Shown: piece after piece, positions 57,729-64,000 of the stretch
Position numbering within the stretch: the stretch's first letter is position 1
Layout: every line of letters begins with the position of its first letter
Program-made: the position numbers and the translations under genes
Notes under the pieces: model-generated
What the model was told of the DNA's origin: nothing
Database searches by the model: none
The model's input: only the letters and a program-made list of their open reading frames with translations
Origin: Verrucomicrobiaceae bacterium
GTDB taxonomy: Bacteria; Verrucomicrobiota; Verrucomicrobiia; Verrucomicrobiales; Verrucomicrobiaceae
DNA: 64,000 nt
Assembly: GCA_016795365.1 (NCBI GenBank)
Contig: JAEUHN010000055.1
Coordinates: 1-64,000, forward strand
Reading direction: 5' to 3'

Positions 57729-57950
57729 ATGCGCCGCATGGAACGCGCGGATGCCATCAAACAAATTCAAGAAGCCTGCAAACAGATCGCTCTTCAGTTC
57801 ATGAAGATCCATCCTGCCATCCGGCACTTGAATGATGCGGAAACGCAATCCGAGAGCCTGAAGTCGATGCACGAGATGACGGTTCAACTCGAGAGCATCA
57901 AGAAAAGGTTGATCCGCCTGGAGCAGCGCGATGACAGCGCTGATCTTTAA
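57729..57950 (+). CDS. Small helical protein of unknown function
   Basis: A 73-residue protein, ATG at 57729 (MRRMERADAIKQIQEACKQ); a second ATG nine bases on is possible. It is predicted to be nearly all helix, with LKSMHEMTVQLESIKKRLIRLE near the end (heptad-like) and charged residues throughout. It may be a coiled-coil adaptor. It converges on the ECF sigma gene, sharing four bases (TAA/TTA). I recognise no family; a metal-sensor of CsoR type was considered, but the Cys/His set is absent. Confidence 0.65.
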   Translation: MRRMERADAIKQIQEACKQIALQFMKIHPAIRHLNDAETQSESLKSMHEMTVQLESIKKRLIRLEQRDDSADL

Positions 57951-58543
57951 CTCAGCCCTTTCACCAGATCGCCCATGCGCGACACACCTCGACGGATGCG
58001 CGCCTTCACGGTGCCAATCGGCTGCTTCAGTTTGCGGGCGATGTCTGCCTGTGACATGCCGCCGAAGTAGGCGAGCTGAATGGCTTCGCGTTGGTCAGGC
58101 CGCAGCTGATAGAGTGCCTTTCGCACAAGCTTGGAGCGCTCGCCCTGGGCGAGCGAGTCTGCAGCTGATTCGGCGAACTCCGGCTGGGTGAACTTGCTCT
58201 CGCCTTCGAAATCGGAGTAGAGCTTGCTCCGGCGCTGGCGCGAGCGGATGCGGTCGATCGCGCGGTTGCGGGCCAGCGTGGTCAGCCAGGTGAGAGGCTT
58301 GCCTTTGCGCGGCTCGTAAAGGTGCGCTTTCTGCCAGAGCATGACGAAGACATCCTGGAGCACATCTTCCGTGTCGTGTTGATCGTTGAGCACCTGGGAC
58401 AGGGTGGCAAAGAGCAGCCCTGCGTGCAGGCGGTGAAACTCGTGGAATGCCGAGGCATCCTTGAGGGCGATGCGACGGAGCAGTTCGACGTCGCGCTCGA
58501 TGGCGGTATCAACTTCAGGGGAGGGGAGGGTGATGGAGTTCAT
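57947..58543 (-). CDS. ECF-type RNA polymerase sigma factor (SigK-like group)
   Basis: A 198-residue sigma factor starting at the ATG at 58543 (MNSITLPSPEVDTAIE). Region 2 has QHDTEDVLQDVFVMLWQKA and the promoter-reading helix with PLTWLTTLARNRAIDRIRSR. Region 4 has LYQLRPDQREAIQLAYFGGMSQADIARKL and IGTVKARIRRGVSRMGDLV. The sequence is nearer to SigK/RpoE-like ECF proteins than to the sigma at 48121. No anti-sigma gene is adjacent on the same strand, though the anti-sigma of such factors often lies downstream; here the next gene is convergent. Confidence 0.92.
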   Translation of the reverse strand: MNSITLPSPEVDTAIERDVELLRRIALKDASAFHEFHRLHAGLLFATLSQVLNDQHDTEDVLQDVFVMLWQKAHLYEPRKGKPLTWLTTLARNRAIDRIRSRQRRSKLYSDFEGESKFTQPEFAESAADSLAQGERSKLVRKALYQLRPDQREAIQLAYFGGMSQADIARKLKQPIGTVKARIRRGVSRMGDLVKGLS

Positions 58544-58687
58544 AGCGGTAAATAGGTGGGATTTGACGCCCCCTATTTTGTCGCTCTGAACTGTTTTGAC
58601 TTTTGGAACTCTGCGAAACAACCCTTCGGATTTAACGAACGATTAGACCATACCAAAGAGTCGCCGGTTGATTGCACAGAGCCCGAT

Positions 58688-59626
58688 TTACAGCGCGTCG
58701 GCAGCCAGTGCGGCATTGCCGATGATACCGGCTTCGTTGCTGAACTTCGCTGGCAGAATCTGAAGCTTCTCCCACACGACGGTGCTGAGCATGGACTGCA
58801 CCTTGCGCTCCAGAGGTTCAAACAGCAGCGCTCCCGCCTGAGCCACGCCGCCACCGATCACGAAGGCATCGGGGTTCAATAGCCAGGCGATGCTGGACAA
58901 GGTGGTGCCCAGCCAGTCGGCGAGTTCCTCCCATATCTGCCGCGCTATATCGTCACCATTTTGGGCAGCGATCGCGATCGCTTTGGGAGTGCATTCGGAG
59001 ATGTCTTTGCTCATTCCAGCCTCGGCATACCGTTTGACGGCATGCTCGGCGATCTGGGCGTTGCCGATGTATTTCTCCAGCGCGCCGAGGTTGCCGTAGT
59101 GCCCGGGCTTGCCATTGAAGTCGATGCTCATCTGCCCGATTTCGCCCGCGCTGAAGCTCGAGCCACGGAACATCTTGTTGTCCAGCACCAAGCCGCCGCC
59201 CACGCCCGTGCCGAGCGTGAGTGCGACCACGTTGCGCAGGCCGCGACCGGCACCATAGCGCCACTCGGCATAGGCCATGGCATTGGCATCGTTTTCGACG
59301 ACGACGGGCAGGCCGGTCTTCTCGCCGAGGATGGTTTTGAGCGGGATGTGCTTCCAGCCGGGGACGTTCGTCAACTCATGCACATAACCGCGATCAAAAT
59401 CCACGAGGCCGGGCACGCCGACTCCGATCGCAGCGATCCCTGGATAAGCCTGGCGCAAACCTTCCACACGCTCTGCCATGGCTCCGATCAGCGCATTTGG
59501 TCCCGGATGCGCGGCTGTGGGAATGGGTTCGTCAGTGGTCAGCAACTCGGCACCTCGACAGACGCCGAGTTTGACTGAGGTGCCGCCGAAGTCGATGCCA
59601 ATAGAGTAATGCTCGGAGTCTTGCAT
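58688..59626 (-). CDS. ROK-family sugar kinase (glucokinase-like)
   Basis: A 312-residue protein starting at the ATG at 59626 (MQDSEHYSIGIDFGG). The phosphate-binding motif is IGIDFGGTSVKLG (9-21), and GVGVPGLVDFDRG, VVENDANAMAYAEWRYGAG, LTLGTGVGGGLVLD and GEIGQMSI follow as in ROK kinases; the catalytic aspartate is in ENDAN. The zinc-site cysteines common in ROK glucokinases (CxCGxxGCxE) are replaced: the equivalent stretch reads GKPGHYGNLGALEKY. It probably phosphorylates glucose or a relative. It follows the AIM24-like gene by 60 bases. Confidence 0.9.
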   Translation of the reverse strand: MQDSEHYSIGIDFGGTSVKLGVCRGAELLTTDEPIPTAAHPGPNALIGAMAERVEGLRQAYPGIAAIGVGVPGLVDFDRGYVHELTNVPGWKHIPLKTILGEKTGLPVVVENDANAMAYAEWRYGAGRGLRNVVALTLGTGVGGGLVLDNKMFRGSSFSAGEIGQMSIDFNGKPGHYGNLGALEKYIGNAQIAEHAVKRYAEAGMSKDISECTPKAIAIAAQNGDDIARQIWEELADWLGTTLSSIAWLLNPDAFVIGGGVAQAGALLFEPLERKVQSMLSTVVWEKLQILPAKFSNEAGIIGNAALAADAL

Positions 59627-59685
59627 GGAGGGCCGGTGATGTAACCAGGAGCTCGGCGAACGCAAGGTGCGTGCCGGGCCGTTCA

Positions 59686-60699
59686 TCAATCACCGCCAAG
59701 CAAGCGTCCGACGCCGCCGAGGAGTGAGCCTTCGCCTGTGGAGCTGCCGCCCGCAGCAGGTGCATTGGCGAGGATGCGGTCCGCCAGTCGTGAGAACGGC
59801 AGACTCTGCAGCCAGACGCTGCCGTGGCCGGTGAGCGTGGTGAGGAAGAGCCCTTCACCGCCGAAGAACATGCTCTTCAGGTTGCCGGAACGTTCGATGT
59901 CATAGTGAATGCCGCTGGTCATCGCCACGAGGCAGCCGGTGTCCACGCGGAGGGTTTCGCCACGCAGCTCTTTTTTGACGATGGTGCCACCTGCGTGAAC
60001 GAAAGCGAGTCCGTCGCCAGTGAGCTTTTGCAGGATGAAACCTTCACCACCGAATAGGCCGGCTCCGAAGCGCTTCTGGAAGGCGATGCCCACGGACGTG
60101 CCGAAGGCAGCGCAGAGGAAGGCGTCCTTCTCGCATAGGATGGTGCCGCCGTAGTCGCTGAGCTTGAGGGGGATGATCTTGCCCGGATAGGGGGCGGCAA
60201 AGGCGACACGTTTTTTGCCTGCGGGAGCACGATTGGTGAAGTGCGTCATGAAGATGGACTCGCCGGTCAGCATGCGCTTGCCCACGTTCTTCAGAAGGCC
60301 CATGAGGCCTCCGCCGGAAGCAGCTGAACCATCGCCCATCTTGGTTTCGAAGGTGATGCCATCTTCCATGTAGTTCATGCCGCCGGCTTCCGCGATGACG
60401 GTTTCACCAGGATCGAGTTCGATCTCCACGATCTGCATTTCATTGCCCAGAATCTCGTAGTCCACGTCGTGGGAACGCATTGGCATGGGTGGGGGGCCTC
60501 CCGCTGGCATGGGTGGCGGTGATCCGGCTGCCTGGAAGAGGGAAGGCTGGGCCTGGGCTGCTGCGGTCCACTGGGGCATGCCCTCGGTCCAGATCAACGT
60601 GTCAGGGCGGATGATGCCGCTGGCGACGAGCGACTGAATCTGCTCTTCGGTGATCTGGTGGCGCTGGCGTTCGGAATCGACGTAAAACCAAGGTTTCAT
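59686..60699 (-). CDS. AIM24/TIGR00266-family protein with N-terminal GYF_2 domain
   Basis: A 337-residue protein starting at the ATG at 60699 ([14 protein letters not shown]). Residues 1-55 are a GYF_2-type domain ([21 protein letters not shown], in parts, with [16 protein letters not shown]). A Pro/Met/Gly linker ([14 protein letters not shown]) leads to a large beta-rich AIM24 domain: [73 protein letters not shown] and the repeated [14 protein letters not shown]. In yeast, Aim24 is mitochondrial; the bacterial role is unclear. Gene order and spacing suggest an operon with the ROK kinase and the upstream protease-like gene. Confidence 0.9.
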   Translation of the reverse strand: MKPWFYVDSERQRHQITEEQIQSLVASGIIRPDTLIWTEGMPQWTAAAQAQPSLFQAAGSPPPMPAGGPPPMPMRSHDVDYEILGNEMQIVEIELDPGETVIAEAGGMNYMEDGITFETKMGDGSAASGGGLMGLLKNVGKRMLTGESIFMTHFTNRAPAGKKRVAFAAPYPGKIIPLKLSDYGGTILCEKDAFLCAAFGTSVGIAFQKRFGAGLFGGEGFILQKLTGDGLAFVHAGGTIVKKELRGETLRVDTGCLVAMTSGIHYDIERSGNLKSMFFGGEGLFLTTLTGHGSVWLQSLPFSRLADRILANAPAAGGSSTGEGSLLGGVGRLLGGD

Positions 60700-60793
60700 A
60701 AGGGAGAGGGAGTGAGGGTGAAATGACAAGCGAGCGCACAAAAGGCCGCGTGCAAGTGCTTGATACGTCGCCCGCCAGTCCTTGGGACGTGAA

Positions 60794-62200
60794 TCAAGGC
60801 ACGGCTTCCAACACCGTGACTTCCGCACTCCAGTGGGATGCGGCATTCACAGCGAGCGCGATTCGTTGCCTGGAGGCTGCCGGTAGTTCACAATCGATGA
60901 CCTGGATCTCTGATCGCAATGCCTGGGAGCGGGCCGCCTCATGGGCCTCGCGAAGCTGTAGCTGAGCTTGGTCGAGTTGCATGCCCACCTCGCGCAAGGT
61001 CTGACGAATGGCAACGGCCTCGGGCGACGTTTCACCGTCGAGGCTGCCGCTTTGCACCGCAGTGTAACGGAGCTTGGCCTCGAGTTCACGCACGGCAGCG
61101 GCTTCGGACGGGGTCGGGTAGCAAAGCAGATGGAGCACCACGCGATGAAGCGTCTCGCCGCCTTGGTTGTGCAGCGTCACAAAGGCCTCGCCCTCGACGA
61201 TCTCCGCCTCGCTGGCGGACAGAGGCCATGTGTGTGGGATGGCTGGGTGAGCGGTGAGCGAGCTGAGAGCGCCGAATGTTCCTTTTGCCAGAAACGCGCG
61301 AGCATCGGCTGCACGCAGCACGCGCCCTTCCATCGCATCCACCATCACCCCAGCGAGGTCGCCTGCCGAATCGAGCACTGCGCTTCCGTCGGCGCTGACA
61401 GGAAAGGATTGATCAATGCCATAATACACGCGCACGGGACCGGCGTCGTGACGTTGGATGCTCGCTGGAATGGCGCGCGTTTGATTTCCCAGCGGATGCG
61501 GAGCTACAGCTATCGGGGATGACGAACTGAGCATTCCGTTAGCCCAGCGCACCGGCACCGAAGGCTTCGCCAGCTTGAACACCGCCACGTCTTTGTCACC
61601 AAGCACAGCCACAGGTGTGACGATGTTGCCGTCCGCGAGATGAATTTCGATGCCATGAGATCCAGCCACGGCTGGCATCGAAGCCAGCACCACACGGCCG
61701 TCATCCACGATCACTCCCGAACTGAGGCGCAGCGGATGATGCTTGTGATCAAAGGCAATGATGGCCACCCGGCTATGCATCGCGATCCTGGAGACGGACG
61801 GGAGTGGGAAGGCCCTCTCGTCCTCGCTGCTGCGTGCCTCGAATCGCCCGCGGATCACGGGCACTCCGCGCCTGATCTCATCGCGAAGTGCCGTGCCGGA
61901 AGAGGCGTTGGATTCCTGGGACGATGCTGATGACGTGGTCTTGGGCGAGGCTTTGACCACGAGTGCCGCTAGGATCGACAGGGTCGCCATGCCGAACAAC
62001 AGCCACGGCACCAACTTTCGCCAGGGGAAGGTCTTGCGATGACAAAGCAGATCCGCCAGAGGAGCTGGCTGGCGCATGTCAGGATGCCAGTAGGTGTCGC
62101 TCAGACGCAAGGCGCCCGCATTGAGCAAGGCGAGCATGGTGGGCTCGTCGTGCTTGCCGATGATTTCGCCATCGCGAGTGACCTGACAGGTGCGCTGCAT
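60794..62200 (-). CDS. Single-pass membrane protein with GYF_2-like and degenerate trypsin-like domains
   Basis: A 468-residue protein starting at the ATG at 62200 ([15 protein letters not shown]). Residues 1-60 form a GYF_2-like head ([21 protein letters not shown], in parts, ending [16 protein letters not shown]). One transmembrane helix follows at about 70-88. Residues about 130-330 resemble an HtrA-type trypsin fold: [46 protein letters not shown], and [18 protein letters not shown]. The catalytic histidine position (normally NxHV) is occupied by SMPAV and the serine motif GNSGGP is changed to ADGSAV, so proteolysis is unlikely. A charged coiled coil closes the chain. Likely a scaffold or sensor. 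Confidence 0.75.
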   Translation of the reverse strand: MQRTCQVTRDGEIIGKHDEPTMLALLNAGALRLSDTYWHPDMRQPAPLADLLCHRKTFPWRKLVPWLLFGMATLSILAALVVKASPKTTSSASSQESNASSGTALRDEIRRGVPVIRGRFEARSSEDERAFPLPSVSRIAMHSRVAIIAFDHKHHPLRLSSGVIVDDGRVVLASMPAVAGSHGIEIHLADGNIVTPVAVLGDKDVAVFKLAKPSVPVRWANGMLSSSSPIAVAPHPLGNQTRAIPASIQRHDAGPVRVYYGIDQSFPVSADGSAVLDSAGDLAGVMVDAMEGRVLRAADARAFLAKGTFGALSSLTAHPAIPHTWPLSASEAEIVEGEAFVTLHNQGGETLHRVVLHLLCYPTPSEAAAVRELEAKLRYTAVQSGSLDGETSPEAVAIRQTLREVGMQLDQAQLQLREAHEAARSQALRSEIQVIDCELPAASRQRIALAVNAASHWSAEVTVLEAVP

Positions 62201-62237
62201 TGCCAAAATATCGTCTGCTCCGCCTTCACCGTCCAAT

Positions 62238-62993
62238 CTATAGAGAATCCCACAGAAGCTTCGCTGTGAGGGCGAAGACGACGCCCAGGAACACGACGCG
62301 AACGAAGGGAGCCCCATGCTTCAGCACCATGCCAGACCCGAGTCTGGCACCGACCAACTGGCCTGCGATCATCGCCAAGGCCACGTCGTATCGCACACAG
62401 TTCGCGACCAGGAAGATGAGGAGCGAAGCGAGATTGCTGGCCAGATTGACCACCTTGGTAAAGGCGGTGGCACGCGTGAGTTCTAGGCCCAGGAACACGA
62501 TGAGCGCGATCGTCCAGAACGATCCCGTGCCCGGTCCGAAGAAACCATCGTAGAACCCAAGCGCTCCGCCACCCACCAAGGCGAAGGCTGGGAACGAGAG
62601 CCGTGCCTCGCCACGCTGCAGGCCAAGCCGGGGGCTGATGAGCGCATAGATTGCGATGATCAGCAGCAGCCACGGCACCAGCTTCCGCAGGTTGTCGTTA
62701 CTCACCATGGTAACCACCCAGGCCCCCAAGGCAGCCGCTGCAAAGGTGATGGGCACGATGAGCCGCATCTGCTTCCAGTCGATCAATCCAGCGCGGGCGT
62801 AGCGACTCACGGCCAACAAGGTGCCGCAGGAGGACTGGAGCTTGTTGGTGCCGAGCGCGATCTGTGGAGGCAGTCCCGCCCAGAGCAAGGCGGGCACCGT
62901 GATCATCCCTCCGCCACCTGCCACCGCATCGACAAATCCCGCCGCGAGCCCGGCAAGGCCGAGCAGGAGGTAAAAGCCAGGTGAGAGGGGCAT
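62238..62993 (-). CDS. TSUP (TauE/SafE) family membrane transporter
   Basis: A 251-residue membrane protein starting at the ATG at 62993 (MPLSPGFYLLLGLAG); two further in-frame starts lie 12 and 21 bases upstream. About eight helices arranged as two related halves: GLAAGFVDAVAGGGGMITVPALLWAGLPPQIALGTNKLQSS (first half, in parts) and ALGFYDGFFGPGTGSFWTIALIV with ATAFTKVVNLASNL (second half). The GGG and GPGTG motifs are family marks. These transporters carry sulfonates, sulfite or related organic anions. It is 37 bases upstream of the degenerate protease-like gene on the same strand. Confidence 0.9.
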   Translation of the reverse strand: MPLSPGFYLLLGLAGLAAGFVDAVAGGGGMITVPALLWAGLPPQIALGTNKLQSSCGTLLAVSRYARAGLIDWKQMRLIVPITFAAAALGAWVVTMVSNDNLRKLVPWLLLIIAIYALISPRLGLQRGEARLSFPAFALVGGGALGFYDGFFGPGTGSFWTIALIVFLGLELTRATAFTKVVNLASNLASLLIFLVANCVRYDVALAMIAGQLVGARLGSGMVLKHGAPFVRVVFLGVVFALTAKLLWDSL

Positions 62994-63029
62994 GGTGGGA
63001 ATCATCTCCGCCACGGTCAGTGACTGCGC

Positions 63030-63070
63030 AAAAACAAAAAACCGCCGCCAGCAGTGAAGCTTGGCGGCGG
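63030..63070 (-). terminator. Rho-independent terminator for the Cys-rich lipoprotein gene
   Basis: Stem ccgccgcca (63042-63050) with tggcggcgg (63062-63070) and, on the minus strand, a following T-rich run (A-rich at 63030-63041). It sits between the lipoprotein gene (63137) and the TSUP gene. Confidence 0.82.
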
Positions 63071-63136
63071 CGAGGTCTTTGCTCTGTGGATCAGGTGATC
63101 GCGATCAGAAGAGGGAGACGAAGGGAGGCGCGGCGA

Positions 63137-63307
63137 TTATTTCTTTTCGCAGCATTCCTTCTTCGCGCCGCCTTTATCGCAGCACTCTTTCTTAGCGGCA
63201 GCATCCTTCTTGCAGCAGGCCGTGCAGTCTTCCTTCTTTGCAGAGGTAGCGCACGAAGCGAGGGAGAGGGAAACCGCAGCAGCGGCAAGGGTAAGAAGTT
63301 TGTTCAT
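63137..63307 (-). CDS. Small cysteine- and lysine-rich lipoprotein
   Basis: A 56-residue protein starting at the ATG at 63307 (MNKLLTLAAAAVSLSLASC). The lipobox LASC puts the lipid on C19. The mature part has seven more cysteines in DCTACCKKD and two KKECC repeats, with lysine making up much of the rest and no aromatic residue. That mix looks like a tiny metallothionein-like or disulfide-linked surface peptide. It has its own terminator and lies 60 bases downstream of another tiny lipoprotein gene. Function unknown; metal binding is inference from composition. Confidence 0.75.
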   Translation of the reverse strand: MNKLLTLAAAAVSLSLASCATSAKKEDCTACCKKDAAAKKECCDKGGAKKECCEKK

Positions 63308-63367
63308 GAGTTGATGCAGAACTTGGAGTTTGATCAAATCAGGTCAGCCGTGAAAGGCTGGCCGAAC

Positions 63368-63487
63368 TTACTTGCCCGAGCGAACGCCCATGTCCACCAT
63401 GGGAGGCGGAGCGGAAGGAGCAGGCTGGGAGGACTTGCAGGAGACCGCGAGCAGAGCCACGGCGATAGCGAGCAGGGTGTATTTCAT
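63368..63487 (-). CDS. Very small lipoprotein
   Basis: A 39-residue protein, ATG at 63487 (MKYTLLAIAVALLAVSC). Lipobox AVSC places the lipid cysteine at residue 17, leaving 23 mature residues (KSSQPAPSAPPPMVDMGVRS, in part). It is too short for a domain; a Pro/Ser-rich tail like this often serves as a spacer or is an entericidin-like peptide. It lies upstream of the Cys-rich lipoprotein on the same strand and probably shares its promoter. Confidence 0.65.
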   Translation of the reverse strand: MKYTLLAIAVALLAVSCKSSQPAPSAPPPMVDMGVRSGK

Positions 63488-63740
63488 GAGTGAGTTAGTC
63501 AGGCTGTGTGGTTTGAGCAGGATCGGTGAGCCAGAACTCCCGGCTCGATCCCCGGTGCGATGTTTGGCGAGAAACTTAGTTTTTGCAAACAATCTTGTGA
63601 ATTCAATAAGCGTGGTCAAAAAGCTGCAATCAGTCTGGAAAGTCTATAACTCAACTGGTGTTCGATTGCCTCAGATCATGACTTAGCACACCCGCTGATT
63701 GCCAATCACGAAATCCCACAACACACTGCGGTGTCTTCCA
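63488..63740. other. Intergenic region, AT-rich
   Basis: About 250 bases between divergent genes. Bases about 63560-63660 are AT-rich. On the minus strand TTGACC (63614-63619) and AAGATT (63591-63596) are 17 bases apart and could serve the lipoprotein genes, but the -10 is weak. No hairpin or repeat noted. Confidence 0.35.
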
Positions 63741-64000
63741 ATGCATCCCCTCAACCAGCCCCCTTCTTCCACCCCAGCTCCCCGTGGCGACCAGAGGTCG
63801 TCCGCCGGGGAGCCGTGGCAGTCGCCTTGGGCGATTGATGAGGATTTGGTTTTGCGTGGTCCTCCCCGGCCGATGGTGCCGCACCAGATGCCCCCTCCAC
63901 ATTGGCCTGTGCCGCCACCACCCCCGCCTCCATCACCACCACCTCAATCTCAGCCGAGGCCTGAAGTCGCGCATGCCCCTCGTGAACCCGCACCGCCTGC
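63741..64000 (+). CDS. Proline-rich protein, C-terminus cut by the window edge
   Basis: A frame starts with ATG at 63741 (MHPLNQPPSSTPAPRGDQ) and stays open to the window end, giving 86 residues. About one residue in three is proline, with PVPPPPPPPSPPPQSQ near residue 60. A short ordered patch reads EPWQSPWAIDEDLVLRG. No signal peptide or membrane helix is seen so far. Proline-rich starts like this are common on large scaffold or secretion-related proteins, but the family cannot be told from this part. Confidence 0.6.
   Translation, partial: MHPLNQPPSSTPAPRGDQRSSAGEPWQSPWAIDEDLVLRGPPRPMVPHQMPPPHWPVPPPPPPPSPPPQSQPRPEVAHAPREPAPP

Overview
The window reads as a stretch of a GC-rich chromosome from a verrucomicrobial bacterium (a Prosthecobacter/Verrucomicrobium-like lineage is my best guess). 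The evidence is two gene pairs of the DUF1549/DUF1553 plus DUF1501 type typical of Planctomycetes and Verrucomicrobia, many exported or lipid-anchored proteins, PQQ-type propellers, SHD1 and EF-hand proteins, and starts that almost never have a Shine-Dalgarno sequence. No 16S rRNA is present, so the taxonomy is inference. I see no prophage, conjugative element or CRISPR array.

Layout. 1-8121: a cut-off membrane protein, a repeat protein, a six-EF-hand protein, a giant secreted PQQ-propeller/methyltransferase/malectin protein and a FadL-like porin. 8164-20112: an apparent isoprenoid or lipid-pigment locus with a two-domain lycopene-cyclase-like membrane protein, a 1771-residue kinase/ATPase/GAF/adenylate-cyclase regulator, two long CrtI-like flavoenzymes and an acetoacetate-decarboxylase-like protein. 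20250-26036: an exported protein, a PrsW-like protease, acetyl-CoA synthetase with a lysine-rich tail, and an AraC regulator. 26190-32158: a cytochrome-type DUF1549/1553 protein with its DUF1501 partner, then an exported unknown and a D-aminoacylase-like amidohydrolase. 32260-37308: membrane, redox, lipoprotein, STAS and anti-sigma-like genes. 37482-41205: dnaG-rpoD, the sigma factor carrying two AT-hook motifs. 41406-44865: a second DUF1501/DUF1549 pair. 45191-48666: an ECF sigma, anti-sigma, disordered exported protein and PDZ protein operon ending in a terminator.

48759-54570 holds terC, a proline-rich protein, a small accessory island (REP-associated transposase, nested inverted REP hairpins and a low-GC GIY-YIG-like gene), ilvD and rplS with a strong terminator. 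54644-64000 holds a GT39-type glycosyltransferase coupled to a PAP2 phosphatase, ubiE/menG behind tRNA-Leu(CAG), an ECF sigma factor, a ROK kinase, an AIM24-like protein, a degenerate HtrA-like protein, a TSUP permease, two tiny lipoproteins and the start of a proline-rich protein.

The parts most worth following are the 8-20 kb pigment/lipid-like locus, the propeller-methyltransferase-malectin fusion, the AT-hook sigma factor, and the REP array whose outer unit supplies the stop codon of the GIY-YIG-like gene. Functions are read from motifs by eye; no database search was possible.
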